In this document: one piece after another, positions 1-9,100 of the stretch
How positions within the stretch are numbered: position 1 is the stretch's first letter
Layout: every line of letters starts with the position of its first letter
Assembly: GCA_963701205.1 (NCBI GenBank)
Contig: OY969575.1
Span: forward strand, 1,178,001-1,242,000
Length of the DNA: 64,000 bases
Source of the DNA: JALZKA01 sp963701205
Lineage (GTDB): Bacteria; Actinomycetota; Thermoleophilia; Solirubrobacterales; 70-9
Reading direction: 5' to 3'
Position numbers and translations under genes: made by a program
Notes under the pieces: generated by a model
Databases searched by the model: none
What the model was told of the DNA's origin: nothing
What the model saw: only the letters and a program-made list of their open reading frames with translations

Positions 1-1
1 A

Positions 2-763
2 GCGACGCCGTCCCGCGCGGCGATCCTGACCGACCTCGATGGCACCTTGGCCCCGATCGCCTCGCGCCCGGAAGCGGCGAGCGTCCCGGGGGAGGTCAGC
101 GCAGCGCTTGATTCGCTGGCCGCAAAATTCGGACTGGTCGCCTGCGTCACGGGACGGCGATCGCTTGAAGCGCGTGAGATGGTCGGGGTCGACGCGTTGG
201 TGTACATCGGCAATCAGGGGTATGAGTCCCTGGCACCGGGCCAGCGCGAACCCGCTCGCACCCCTGCGGCCGGACCACGAAGCGGGCTCGCAGCAGGCTT
301 CCTCACCCGGATCGACATGGGCTGGCTGGCTGACGTCGGGCTCCGGGTCGAGGACAAGGGACCGATCCAGGCGATTCACTGGCGCGGCGCCACCGACGAG
401 CAGGCCGCGGAGCGCGCGGCGGCTCGGATCGCACGTCTGGCCGAGCATGCAGGCCTCCTGTCCCTATGGGGGCGCAAGATCGTCGAGCTGCGGCCGGTGT
501 CCGGCATCGACAAGGGCACCGCTGTCACCGGCCTCATCTTGGATTACGCGCCGTTGACCGCCGCGATGTTCATCGGTGATGACAGGACGGATCTGGACGC
601 CTTTCGCGCCCTGCGCGCCCTTGCGGACACTCCCCGTCTTGGCGCCGCTTGCCTGATCGGTGTTGCCTCTGATGAGGGCCCGGCTGAGATCGTCGAGCAG
701 GCCGACCTCGTCGTGGCGGGGCCCGCAGGCGTCCACGCGCTGCTGCAGGATCTGGTTGCCTGA
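2..763 (+). CDS. otsB: Trehalose-6-phosphate phosphatase, 5' end outside window
   Basis: HAD-superfamily phosphatase that would hydrolyse trehalose 6-phosphate to trehalose in the cytoplasm. The frame is open from base 2, so the true start lies upstream of the window. HAD motif I reads TDLDGTLAPI (bases 29-58), which is the trehalose-phosphatase form. The motif III lysine sits in VSGIDKGTAV, and motif IV reads GDDRTDLDAFRAL. These are the family's three diagnostic blocks, in order and at normal spacing. The stop overlaps the start of the next gene (TGATG), so the two are probably cotranscribed. A trehalose synthase gene (treT) begins at the other end of the window. Sucrose-phosphatase-like HADs are a less likely alternative. 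Confidence 0.85.
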   Translation, partial: ATPSRAAILTDLDGTLAPIASRPEAASVPGEVSAALDSLAAKFGLVACVTGRRSLEAREMVGVDALVYIGNQGYESLAPGQREPARTPAAGPRSGLAAGFLTRIDMGWLADVGLRVEDKGPIQAIHWRGATDEQAAERAAARIARLAEHAGLLSLWGRKIVELRPVSGIDKGTAVTGLILDYAPLTAAMFIGDDRTDLDAFRALRALADTPRLGAACLIGVASDEGPAEIVEQADLVVAGPAGVHALLQDLVA

Positions 764-1311
764 TGCTGTTTTCCGAGCTGCTCCGGATCGCCGTCCTGCT
801 GATTGCCGGCGTGGCCACCGCGCTCGGGGCGCTGTCGGTGGTCTTGGCCCAGCAAGAACTGCCCTCTGACCTCGCCCTGGTCGTGGTGGCGTGCTGGTGG
901 CTGGTTGCGGCTGGATTGGGGCTTGTCTTGGGCGGTTCCGCCCGGGCGGCCGAGGCGATCAGCCCGGCGCTACGCGCTGCCAGTACCGCCACGAGCCTGC
1001 CGACGCAGAGCGAGAGCCGGATCACGTTCACGCGGCTCTGGCCAATCGCGGCATTCGCCCTTGCCTGCGCCGTGATCGGAGCTTTCCTGCCGCAGGTGGC
1101 CGCGATCGGGGCCGGCTACGCGATCTTTACGGCCCTGGCCTGGCGCCGGCGGGAGGCTTGCGTTCAGGCGATCGAGGATCGCGACGGGGTGCGCTTCTAC
1201 GTCGAGCCCTCACACGCGTTCTCTCCGATCCGCCTGGTCCGCACCCCGGGGCTCTATCGCGATCGGGCCCCGCATCCAAAGCCTCCACCACCGCCACCGG
1301 CGCCGGGCTGA
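763..1311 (+). CDS. Small integral membrane protein of unknown function
   Basis: A 182-residue protein whose ATG overlaps the otsB stop (TGATG). I do not recognise the family. It has two hydrophobic segments near residues 5-28 and 38-58, a polar linker, and two more near residues 90-108 and 110-127. A short charged cytoplasm-like tail follows and ends in a proline run (KPPPPPPAPG). Coupling to the trehalose phosphatase suggests a shared operon but gives no function. Its last 185 bases overlap, tail to tail, the open C-terminal extension of the convergent MFS gene. At least one of the two C-termini may therefore be overextended. Confidence 0.6.
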   Translation: MLFSELLRIAVLLIAGVATALGALSVVLAQQELPSDLALVVVACWWLVAAGLGLVLGGSARAAEAISPALRAASTATSLPTQSESRITFTRLWPIAAFALACAVIGAFLPQVAAIGAGYAIFTALAWRRREACVQAIEDRDGVRFYVEPSHAFSPIRLVRTPGLYRDRAPHPKPPPPPPAPG

Positions 1312-2524
1312 CCCGCCGCCGGCCGACGCGTCGATACGCGTAGAAGGCGCCGATTCCCGCGGCAAGGGCCGCCAGGCCCGCCATCACGAGGGCGGCCCGA
1401 GCGCCGAACGCGCCCGAGATCCAGCCTGTCAGCGGACCCCCGATTGGCGTCGATCCCAGGAAGACGATGGAGTAGAGGGCCATCACCCTGCCGCGCATGT
1501 GGGGCTCGGCCGCGAGTTGCAGGGTCGAGTTGATCCCGGCCGCGAAAGTAACGGACGCCGCGCCAACCGGGACCAGGGCAATGGCCTCCCAGCGCAGGGT
1601 GGGTGCTGCGGCCGCCAGCAGCGTCAGGGCGCCGAACGCCAGGGCTGAGCCGATCAGCAGCTGCTCGGAGATCCGCTCCTTGGCGCCGGTCACGAGCGCG
1701 CCGGCAATCGCCCCTGCGCCCATTGCGACCACCAAGCCCGAGTACGCCGCGGCGCCGCCGGTGAACGTGGCACTGGCAAGCAGCGGCAAGAGGACCTGGA
1801 AGTTGAAGGCGAGCGTGCCGATCACGGCCATCATCCCCAGCGGGATCGCCAGCTCCGGGGTGCGGAGCACGTAGCGCAGGCCCTCGCGGACGGCCGCCGG
1901 CTCGCGGGGGGCGGGGTCGTGGGGCGCAAGCCGGCTCAGATCCAGCGCGCGCAGGGCGATGATCATCCCCCCAAAGGACAACGCGTTCAAGAGGAAGCAA
2001 AGCTGAATACCGCCGCCCGCGATCAGCACCCCGGCGATCGCCGGACCCGTGATGCGGGACGCGTGGATCAGAACACTTTGCAGGCCGACAGCACCAACCA
2101 GGCGATCGGCGCCGACGATCTCGATTACAAAGCTCTGCCTGGCGGGCATATCGATGGCCAGCACTGAGCCCCTAACGAAGACCAGCGCCATCACCATCCA
2201 CGCTTCGATCTGTCCCGTCGCTGCGAGAGTGAAGAGAGCCAGGGCCGGCAGGGCCATCAGCGCCTGCGTGACCAGCAGCAGCTTGCGCTTGTTGACCCGG
2301 TCGGCGATCAACCCGCCCCAGGCCCCGATCAAGAGGATCGGGAGGAATTGCAGGGCAGAGGTCAGGCCAACGGCGACGGCACTGCCCGTCAAGGTCAGCA
2401 CAAGCCACATCTCGGCCACGATCTGCATCCAGTTGCCCGAGATCGAGACGAGCTGGCCGGCGAACCACCGGCGATAGTTGGGAATCTTCAGTGGCCCGAT
2501 CGACCGGCGAAACGCCGCCGTCAC
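1127..2524 (-). CDS. MFS efflux transporter, EntS/DHA3-like
   Basis: Major facilitator superfamily permease of the MFS_3 (enterobactin-exporter-like) type, expected to export a small molecule with proton antiport. The N-terminus (IPNYRRWFAGQLVSISGNWM) is typical of this subfamily, and the loop after TM2-3 carries GGLIADRVNKRK, the family A-motif. About twelve hydrophobic segments are visible. The start is GTG at 2524, sharing GTGA with the marR stop, so the pair is translationally coupled. A MarR regulator followed by an efflux pump is a classic drug- or phenol-responsive unit. The last roughly 65 residues are Arg/Pro-rich, lie beyond the final membrane helix and run antisense into the neighbouring gene, so the true stop is uncertain. 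Confidence 0.8.
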   Translation of the reverse strand: MTAAFRRSIGPLKIPNYRRWFAGQLVSISGNWMQIVAEMWLVLTLTGSAVAVGLTSALQFLPILLIGAWGGLIADRVNKRKLLLVTQALMALPALALFTLAATGQIEAWMVMALVFVRGSVLAIDMPARQSFVIEIVGADRLVGAVGLQSVLIHASRITGPAIAGVLIAGGGIQLCFLLNALSFGGMIIALRALDLSRLAPHDPAPREPAAVREGLRYVLRTPELAIPLGMMAVIGTLAFNFQVLLPLLASATFTGGAAAYSGLVVAMGAGAIAGALVTGAKERISEQLLIGSALAFGALTLLAAAAPTLRWEAIALVPVGAASVTFAAGINSTLQLAAEPHMRGRVMALYSIVFLGSTPIGGPLTGWISGAFGARAALVMAGLAALAAGIGAFYAYRRVGRRRVSPAPVAVVEALDAGPDRDRAPGCGPGGSERTRVRARRRSAPRRDPRSPERKPPAGARPGP

Positions 2525-2970
2525 GAGGGCTCTGACTCGAGCATGCGCTCGAGAACGTCCGCAGCCTGTTCCAGGGACCGCAGGTCCGAATCATCGAGCG
2601 CACGTAGGTTTCGCGACAGATAGGCGTTCTTGCGGCCCCGCATCTGGCGCAGCAAGTCACGGCCCTTGGGGCTGATCGTCAGCAAACACGCCCGACCGTC
2701 CGTGGGATCGTCGGCGCGAACGATCAGCTCGTCCCCCTCCAGCGCGGCAACGATCCGCGTTGCCGTCGGTCGCTTCACCCGCTCGAAGGTGGCCAACTCC
2801 GACGGCGTCAGCGGCCCCAGTCGCTCGATTGAGGCAAGCGCCGCAGTCAGCGTTGGCGAGAGGGATCCGCCAGCTTCCTGGCGCATTCGGCGGGCGGTTC
2901 GAGCGATCACGAGCCGCAGCCTTGCGGCGGCGTCGGCTATCCGTTCATCGCTCGACCGTGTAGTTACCAT
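2521..2970 (-). CDS. MarR-family transcriptional regulator
   Basis: A 149-residue winged-helix repressor of normal MarR length. The recognition region reads LTPSELATFERVKRPTATRI, followed by the wing with the family-typical DPTDGRACLLTISPKG. Helical dimerisation regions lie at both ends. It is the first gene of a two-gene unit with the overlapping MFS exporter, which it presumably controls along with itself. A perfect palindrome (2972-2981) lies between the start codon and a -10-like TATGCT on the minus strand, as expected of an autoregulatory operator. The ligand cannot be predicted. Confidence 0.87.
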   Translation of the reverse strand: MVTTRSSDERIADAAARLRLVIARTARRMRQEAGGSLSPTLTAALASIERLGPLTPSELATFERVKRPTATRIVAALEGDELIVRADDPTDGRACLLTISPKGRDLLRQMRGRKNAYLSRNLRALDDSDLRSLEQAADVLERMLESEPS

Positions 2971-2971
2971 C

Positions 2972-2981
2972 GCTAATTAGC
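2972..2981. promoter_or_regulatory. Candidate MarR operator palindrome
   Basis: Perfect 10-bp palindrome GCTAATTAGC lying 2 to 11 bases upstream of the marR ATG. It overlaps a minus-strand -10-like TATGCT (2984-2979). Flanking TAGTT/AACTA arms (2961-2965 and 2988-2992) extend the dyad. A repressor bound here would block the promoter directly. The site is A+T-rich against a G+C-rich background. Confidence 0.55.
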
Positions 2982-2989
2982 ATAGCAAA

Positions 2990-4735
2990 CTAATATCGCT
3001 TGAGGAGTTTCCGGAACTCGCCCCAGGGCCTTGCATTGGCCACGTCGGCCTTGGTCAGCCCGGCTCGCCGGGCCGTCGCGATGCCGTATTCCATGTTGGC
3101 GAGCGTTCGAATCTGGTGGGCGTCCGTGTTGATGCAGATCTTCACGCCCGCGTCCGCGGCCATTCGTGCGTTGCGCTCGTTCAGGTCGCGGCGGTTGGGG
3201 TTGCCGTTGATCTCGATCATCGTCTTGGTCCGGGCGGCTGCCTCGATCACAGCCTCGATGTCGAAGTCGTACGGCTCGCGTCGCAAGAGCAAGCGGCCTG
3301 ACGGGTGTCCGATGCAGGCCACGTGTGGATGCTCGATCGCTTCAAGAAATCGGCCGGTGATCCTGTCTGCATCCATCCGGAATGAGGTGTGGATGCTGGC
3401 GACCACCCAGTCCAATCGGCCGAGCAGCTCGTCGGGATAGTCGAGCTTGCCGTCTGGCCCAATGTTCACTTCGCTACCCGCAAGCACCCGGAACCGGGCG
3501 GCGCCGAGTGAATCGTTCAACGCGGCGATCTCGTCGATCCGCGCCTCCAACTGCTTCGGGCTGACGTCGTCGCCAAACCCATGGCTGGCGGAGTGGTCGG
3601 TAACGGCGAAATATGCGTAGCCCCGGGCGCGGGCGGCAGTAGCCATCTCCTCCAGGCTGTTCTTGCCATCCGAGAGCGTCGTGTGGGAGTGAAGGTCGCC
3701 GCGGATGTCGTCGATCTCGACGAGGGTTGGCAGCGAGCCGTTCGCCGCCGCCTTGATCTCGCCACGGTCCTCACGCAGTTCGGGCTCGATGTAGCGCAGG
3801 CCGAGCCGCTCGTACACCTCCGCCTCGGTTTCGCAAAGTTCGACGGCGCCGGACTCGGTGTTCTTGATGCCGTGCTCGGAGACGGAGAGCCCCATACCGA
3901 CGGCCCGCTCGCGCAGCGCGACGTTGTGCGCCGCCGAACCGGTGAAATGCTGAAGCAGGTTGCCGTATGCCTCGGGCGGGACGATCCGAAGATCGATTGA
4001 GATCCCGTTGTGCGTGCTGACCTTGACCCCGTTGGCGCTGGGGTTCCCGGCCGCGGCCGTGAGTTCGTGCTCGGCGAGCGCGGTCGCCAGCGCCTTACCG
4101 TCCGTCGCCGTGGCGATCAGGTCGATGTCCTTCACCGTCTCGGTCCGGCGGCGGGCCGAACCCGCGATCTCCACGGCAGTGGCCGCCGGATGCTCGCGCA
4201 GCTCGTTGGCAAGCATCAGCGCGATCGGCAGCGCCTCCGAGAGCAGGATCCGCTGGGCCGGACCGTCGCTGCCGAGCTTTTCAAGCTGAGCGGCGATGTT
4301 CTCCTCCGCCTTCGGGCCGAGTCCCTTCAGCGCCCGGATCTTCTGGTCTGCGATCGCTGCGCGCAGATCGTCGATGCTGGCAACGCCAAGCTCGTCGTAG
4401 AGCCGTCGCACGGTCTTGGCGCCCAGGCCAGGCACCATGGTCACCTCGACAAGGCTGGGCGGGTACTTCTTCTTGAGCTTGTCGGCCGACGGAATTGATC
4501 CGCCTTCGAGGAGGGCCAGGATCTTCTCCTCGGTCGTCTTGCCGATCCCCGCCAGCTCCGTGACCTTGCCCGCGCGAGCGAGTTCCGCGATTGATACGGG
4601 GCTCTGCCGAATTGCCTTGGCCGCGTCACGGTAGGCGAGCACTCGGTATGAGATCGCGCCGTCAAGCTCGTAGAGCGTTCCCAGCTCTTCGAAGGCTGCA
4701 GCGATCTCTGCATTTCTCGGATCCTTCGAAGCCAA
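2990..4735 (-). CDS. polX: Bacterial family X DNA polymerase with PHP exonuclease domain
   Basis: A 581-residue bacterial PolX involved in gap filling during base-excision repair. It has an N-terminal 8-kDa-like helix-hairpin-helix domain (GIGKTTEEKI and VPGLGAKTVRRLY). The nucleotidyltransferase centre is GSARRRTETVKDIDLIA near residue 195, with the DxD metal pair, and a third acidic residue in SIDLRI. The C-terminal PHP domain (GDLHSHTTLSDG, TDHSASHG) supplies Mn-dependent 3'-5' exonuclease and AP-endonuclease activity. Length and domain order match the family. The start is TTG at 4735, because no ATG or GTG fits the conserved N-terminus. The gene is divergent from the GT2 gene across a 23-bp gap. 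Confidence 0.92.
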   Translation of the reverse strand: MASKDPRNAEIAAAFEELGTLYELDGAISYRVLAYRDAAKAIRQSPVSIAELARAGKVTELAGIGKTTEEKILALLEGGSIPSADKLKKKYPPSLVEVTMVPGLGAKTVRRLYDELGVASIDDLRAAIADQKIRALKGLGPKAEENIAAQLEKLGSDGPAQRILLSEALPIALMLANELREHPAATAVEIAGSARRRTETVKDIDLIATATDGKALATALAEHELTAAAGNPSANGVKVSTHNGISIDLRIVPPEAYGNLLQHFTGSAAHNVALRERAVGMGLSVSEHGIKNTESGAVELCETEAEVYERLGLRYIEPELREDRGEIKAAANGSLPTLVEIDDIRGDLHSHTTLSDGKNSLEEMATAARARGYAYFAVTDHSASHGFGDDVSPKQLEARIDEIAALNDSLGAARFRVLAGSEVNIGPDGKLDYPDELLGRLDWVVASIHTSFRMDADRITGRFLEAIEHPHVACIGHPSGRLLLRREPYDFDIEAVIEAAARTKTMIEINGNPNRRDLNERNARMAADAGVKICINTDAHQIRTLANMEYGIATARRAGLTKADVANARPWGEFRKLLKRY

Positions 4736-4746
4736 CGCCTACCTCA

Positions 4747-4752
4747 TAGCAT
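4747..4752 (+). promoter_or_regulatory. -10 box of a probable leaderless promoter (GT2 gene)
   Basis: TAGCAT ends six bases before the ATG at 4759, and no Shine-Dalgarno can fit between them. Transcription would therefore begin at or beside the start codon. Confidence 0.5.
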
Positions 4753-4758
4753 CACCCG

Positions 4759-5490
4759 ATGCCCGAACGCGGTGATGTCTGGCTCGTACTGCCGACCTAC
4801 AACGAGGCCGAAAACGTCGAGCGGATGGTGGCGGGCATCACGGCCGCCCTGCCGGCGGGAGCCCGAGTCCTCATCGTTGACGACTCCTCGCCGGACGGAA
4901 CCGGGCAAATCGCCGACCGCCTGGCGCGCGAGTCGCCGCTAGTCGAGGCCCTTCATCGCGCCCGCAAGGAAGGGCTCGGGCCCGCCTACCTGGCTGGGTT
5001 TCGGCGTGCGCTTGACGCGGGCGCGGCGCTCATCGTCCAGATGGACGCCGATCACTCCCACGATCCCGCCGACCTTCCGCGGCTCCTGGAGGCCGCGGCG
5101 GGTGCTGACCTGGTGATCGGCTCGCGCTACGTGGCCGGCGGGTCGGTCGGCGATTGGGGACCGATTCGCCGGGGAATCAGTCGCGCCGGCAGCGCCTACG
5201 CGCGCCTCGTGCTTGGCGTTGGCGTCCGCGATCTGACCGGCGGCTTCAAGGTGATCCATCGCCGCGTTCTGGACGCGATCGGCCTTGACTCGATCGCCTC
5301 ACATGGCTACGCGTTCCAGGTTGAGATCACCTACAGGGCGATTCGCGCCGGGTTCACCGTCGTGGAGGTGCCGATCGAGTTCAGGGACCGCCGGATCGGG
5401 CAATCGAAGATGACCGGGGCGATCGTCCGCGAGGCCGTCGTTGGCATTCCCCGCATGCGCCTTCGCACGAGCCGGGGCGATGCGGCCTGA
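4759..5490 (+). CDS. Family 2 glycosyltransferase, polyprenol-phosphate mannose synthase-like
   Basis: A 243-residue GT2 enzyme likely to transfer mannose from GDP-mannose to a polyprenyl phosphate at the inner face of the membrane, feeding lipoglycan synthesis or protein O-mannosylation. The nucleotide-sugar binding start (VLPTYNEAENVERMV), DDSSPDGTG, the metal site MDADHSHDP, and GSRYVAGGSVGDWGPIRR match the DPM1/Ppm1 group. TGGFKVIHRRVL and the GQSKM motif near the C-terminus also fit. There is no C-terminal membrane domain, as in the short DPM1 form. It stands alone, divergent from polX. The sugar specificity is inferred from family resemblance only. Confidence 0.87.
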   Translation: MPERGDVWLVLPTYNEAENVERMVAGITAALPAGARVLIVDDSSPDGTGQIADRLARESPLVEALHRARKEGLGPAYLAGFRRALDAGAALIVQMDADHSHDPADLPRLLEAAAGADLVIGSRYVAGGSVGDWGPIRRGISRAGSAYARLVLGVGVRDLTGGFKVIHRRVLDAIGLDSIASHGYAFQVEITYRAIRAGFTVVEVPIEFRDRRIGQSKMTGAIVREAVVGIPRMRLRTSRGDAA

Positions 5491-5520
5491 GTTCAATACT
5501 TCATTTTGTATAGTAGGTGG

Positions 5521-5554
5521 TGCGGTTTGATCCGGATACCTATCCGCCACCGCA
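5521..5554 (+). promoter_or_regulatory. Nested inverted repeat in the trxA leader
   Basis: TGCGGT (5521-5526) pairs with ACCGCA (5549-5554), and inside it CGGATA (5533-5538) pairs with TATCCG (5541-5546) around a 2-base centre. It lies between a TATAGT -10-like sequence (5509-5514) and the trxA ribosome site. It could be a leader hairpin or a dyad bound by a regulator. No known riboswitch is recognisable. Confidence 0.4.
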
Positions 5555-5605
5555 TCCAGTAGAAACCAAATCCAATTTCCACCTGCTGATTTCAGGAGAA
5601 CACAA

Positions 5606-5935
5606 ATGGCCGGCAAGCTGCCCGACGTAACCGACGCCAACTTCCAAAGCGAAGTCCTTGACTCCGGCGAGCCCGTGCTCGTCGATTTCTGGGCTCCGTG
5701 GTGCGGGCCGTGCCGTGTTGTCCACCCGATCCTGGAGGAGATGTCCGGCGAGCGCTCCGACGTAAAGATCGTCTCGCTCAACATCGACGACAACCAGCAG
5801 GTCACCGGTCAGTTCGACGTGCTCTCGATCCCAACCATGATCCTGTTCAAGGACGGCGCGGAGGCTGCGCGGATCATCGGCGCGCGCCCCAAGCGGTCGA
5901 TCGAGGCCGAGCTCGATCCCGTTCTCGCCGCCTAA
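5606..5935 (+). CDS. trxA: Thioredoxin
   Basis: A 109-residue thioredoxin, the normal size, acting as a cytoplasmic disulfide reductant. The active site is WAPWCGPC, the buried Asp is in LVDFW, and the cis-proline is in SIPTMILF. The glycine-rich end is present as IGARPK. It has a proper leader of about 90 bases with an AGGAGA ribosome site, unlike many neighbours that appear leaderless. The leader contains a nested inverted repeat. A tautomerase gene follows 12 bases later, probably in the same transcript. Confidence 0.95.
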   Translation: MAGKLPDVTDANFQSEVLDSGEPVLVDFWAPWCGPCRVVHPILEEMSGERSDVKIVSLNIDDNQQVTGQFDVLSIPTMILFKDGAEAARIIGARPKRSIEAELDPVLAA

Positions 5936-5947
5936 CGGCCGACGGCG

Positions 5948-6127
5948 ATGCCGTTCGTTCACATTCACTGGTACGAGGGCCGCTCGGACGAACAGAAGGC
6001 CGAGCTAGCCCGGCGAATAACCGAGGCGATGGTCGAGGTCGGCAAGACATCGGCGGACCATGTTTGGATCAAGTTCGACGATTCAAAGAAGTCGGATTGG
6101 GTGATGGGCGGCGAACAGCAGGGTTAG
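5948..6127 (+). CDS. 4-oxalocrotonate tautomerase family protein
   Basis: A 59-residue protein beginning Met-Pro-Phe-Val-His. Removal of Met exposes the N-terminal proline that is the catalytic base of this superfamily. The length is right for a 4-OT monomer (about 60 residues), and the middle has the family-typical helix (RSDEQKAELARRITEAMVEV). The conserved Arg equivalent is in LARRI. It probably forms a hexamer and catalyses keto-enol tautomerisation of an unknown substrate. It lies 12 bases downstream of trxA, and its stop overlaps the convergent ileS stop region by four bases. It is too small for many ORF callers. Confidence 0.78.
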   Translation: MPFVHIHWYEGRSDEQKAELARRITEAMVEVGKTSADHVWIKFDDSKKSDWVMGGEQQG

Positions 6128-9100
6128 CCGGCTCGGGCAACCGCGATCAGCAGGTCCATGCCTTCGATTGCCGCCCCGCCGCCTTCGCCGGCCTCATAAC
6201 CGATGCTGGTGGCGAGAACTTCCCTGGTGACGTAGGCCTCGTGAGTCTTGGCGGCGTCGAGCAGGGTGGCGTCTCCTCCCAGCGAGAGCGCGATCCGGTC
6301 GGTGACCTCGAGGCCGGCGTCCTTGCGCGCTGTCTGTACCGCATGGACAACCTCGCGCGCGAGGCCTTCGGCGATCAACTCGTCGGTGAGGTCAAGGGCC
6401 AGCGCAACCGCGCTGCCGGATTCAGCTTCGACCTCGTAGCCCTCCAGCGGCCGCATCGACAACACAAGGTCGGCGGGCTCCAGGGAGTGATCCGCACCGT
6501 CGATCGAGATTCCGACCACCCTTTCTCCCTTTGCGGCGGCGCTGGCGGTCTCGGGGTCAAGTGCCGCGACGGCAGCGGCGACCTGCGGCATCCGCTTGCC
6601 GAAGCGCGGTCCAAGGGTCCGGTAGTTGGGCTTGACCTCATAGGCAACGAGATCCGCCTCCTCGGTGACGAACTCCAGGTCCTTCACGTTCAACTCGCTG
6701 CGCACGACATCTCCGAGGCGGTCGATTTCGATGCGCTCGGCGTCAGTGGCGACGATCACCGCCTTCGCAAGCGGCTGTCGCATCTTCAGCTTTGCGGCCG
6801 CGCGGGCCGCGCGGCCCAGCTCGATCGCCCGCATCGCGGCCTCGACCCCGGCTTCGAGATCAGGGTCGCGCCGCGCGGGATCCGTGGCCGGGTAGTCGGC
6901 GAGGTGAACCGATCCACCACCCGACGCCAGGTTTGTGTGAATTTCGTCGGCGACGAACGGGACGAACGGCGCCAGCAGCTTCGCGGACTCAACCAGGCAA
7001 TGACGCAGCGTGCCTAGAGCGTCATGGTCCGCGTCCCAAAAGCGCCGGCGTGAGAGGCGGACGTAGCGGTTGGAGAGGGTTTCGACGAACGCCGCCAGCG
7101 CCTGCCCGGCGCCGGTGCAATTGAAGTCCTCCATCTCCGTGTTGACCAGGTCCGTCACGCGTTGAAGCTCCGACAGGATCCAGCGATCCAGATCCTGTCC
7201 CTTGCCTGCCGCCGGCGCCTCGGGGGCCGAATCCGCTGTCAGACCGTCGGCGTTCGCGTAGAGGACCCAGAACGAGTACGTGTTCCAGAGTTGATTTAAG
7301 AACTGACGGGCGGCCTCGCCAACGGTTTCGGCCGAAAACCGATACCCCGACCAGGGCTGCTGGGCGGTGAAGTAGTACCAGCGAAAGGCATCGGCGCCGT
7401 GCTCGTCGAGAACCTCCCAGGGATCCACGACGTTGCCCTTGCTCTTGGACATCTTCTGCCCCTCAGGATCCAGGATCAGGCCGAGGCAGACGCAGTTTTC
7501 GTAGCTCGCCTCGCCGAAGACCAGGGTCGAGACGGCGAGCAGGGAATAGAACCAGCCACGGGTCTGGTCAATTGCCTCGCAGATGTAGTTGGCGGGGAAG
7601 CGGGCTTCGAATTCCGCGGTCCCCTCGAACGGATGATGAAACTGGGCAAACGGCATCGCGCCGGAGTCGAACCAGGTATCGATTACCTCCGGGACCCGTC
7701 GCATCTGTCCTGAGCATCCGTCCGCACTGCAGGGGACCGCGACGTCGTCGATGAACGGGCGGTGCAGGTCGTCGCCCACCTCGCCGCCGCGGTCGCGCAG
7801 ATCAGCCACGGAGCCGGCGCAGAACTCGCCGTCGCATTCGTCCTCCTCGCAGCGCCAGATCGGAAGTGGGGTGCCCCAATAGCGCTCCCGGGAGAGCGCC
7901 CAGTCCACGTTGTTTTCAAGCCACTTGCCGAAGCGACCGTCCTTGATGTGTTCGGGGCGCCAGCCGATTTGCTGATTCGCCGCGAGCATTTGGTCGCGAA
8001 CGTCGGTGGTGCGGATGTACCAACTGGCCTTGGCGTAGTAGAGGAGTGGCGTGTCGCAGCGCCAGCAGTGCGGGTAGGAATGTTCGTAGTTCTGCTCGCG
8101 AAAAAGGCGCCCTGAGTCCCGCATGGCGGCGACGATCTCCGGGTTGTGTTCGAACACGAGCTTGCCCTGGAAGTCAGGAACGCGCTCGTCGTAGGTGCCG
8201 TCGGGCCGGACCGGATTCTGCAGGGTCATCCCGTACTGCTCGCCGAGCCGGAAATCGTCCTCGCCGAAGGCCAGCGCCGTGTGGACAAGCCCCGTGCCGT
8301 CCTCGGTGGTCACGAAATCGGCAGCCAGAACGGTGTGCCCATGCTCGCCGAAGTCGGAGCCCTTGATGTATGCGAACGGGGCCTGGTAGGCGACGCCCTG
8401 GATTGCGGCGCCCTTGAAGCGGGCAAGCTCGTTAGCGTCTTCGCCGAGCACCCGCTCGGCCAGCGCCGCGGCGACGATCACCGTCTCACCCTCGACCGAT
8501 GCGCGCACGTACTCGATCTCGGCGCCGACCGCGACGGCTGCGTGGGAGATGAGCGTCCACGGTGTAGTCGTCCAGACGAGCAGGTTGTCGCCGGGCTCAA
8601 GCGGCGAGCCGCCCGCGTCGGTGACGGGCAACCGCACGAATACCGATGGATCAACAACATCGTGGTAGCCCTGCGCGACCTCGTGGGAGCTGAGCGCCGT
8701 CCCGCACCGTGGGCAGTAGGGAACGACCTTGTGACCCTCGTACAGGCGCCCCGCGTCCCAAATCTGGCGAAGCGCCCACCAGACCGACTCGATGTAGTCG
8801 TCGGTCATCGTCACGTAGGCGTCGTCCAGGTCAACCCAGAAGCCGATCCGCTCGGTCAGGCTTTCCCAGTCGGAGACGTACGCAAAGACAGATTCCCGGC
8901 ACTTTGCGTTGAACTCGGCGATCCCGTATTCCTCGATCTCGGCCTTGGACGAGATCCCGAGCTGCTTTTCGACCTCGAGTTCGACCGGAAGCCCGTGGCA
9001 GTCCCAGCCGCCCTTGCGAGGCACGTGGTAGCCCCGCATCGCCTGGTAGCGCGGGTAGATGTCCTTGAACACGCGGCTGAGAACGTGGTGCGAACCCGGC

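Noticed and set aside
5698..7017. 439-codon plus-strand frame through trxA and the ileS 3' end
   Set aside because: It crosses two confirmed genes in a different frame and has no ribosome site or family similarity.
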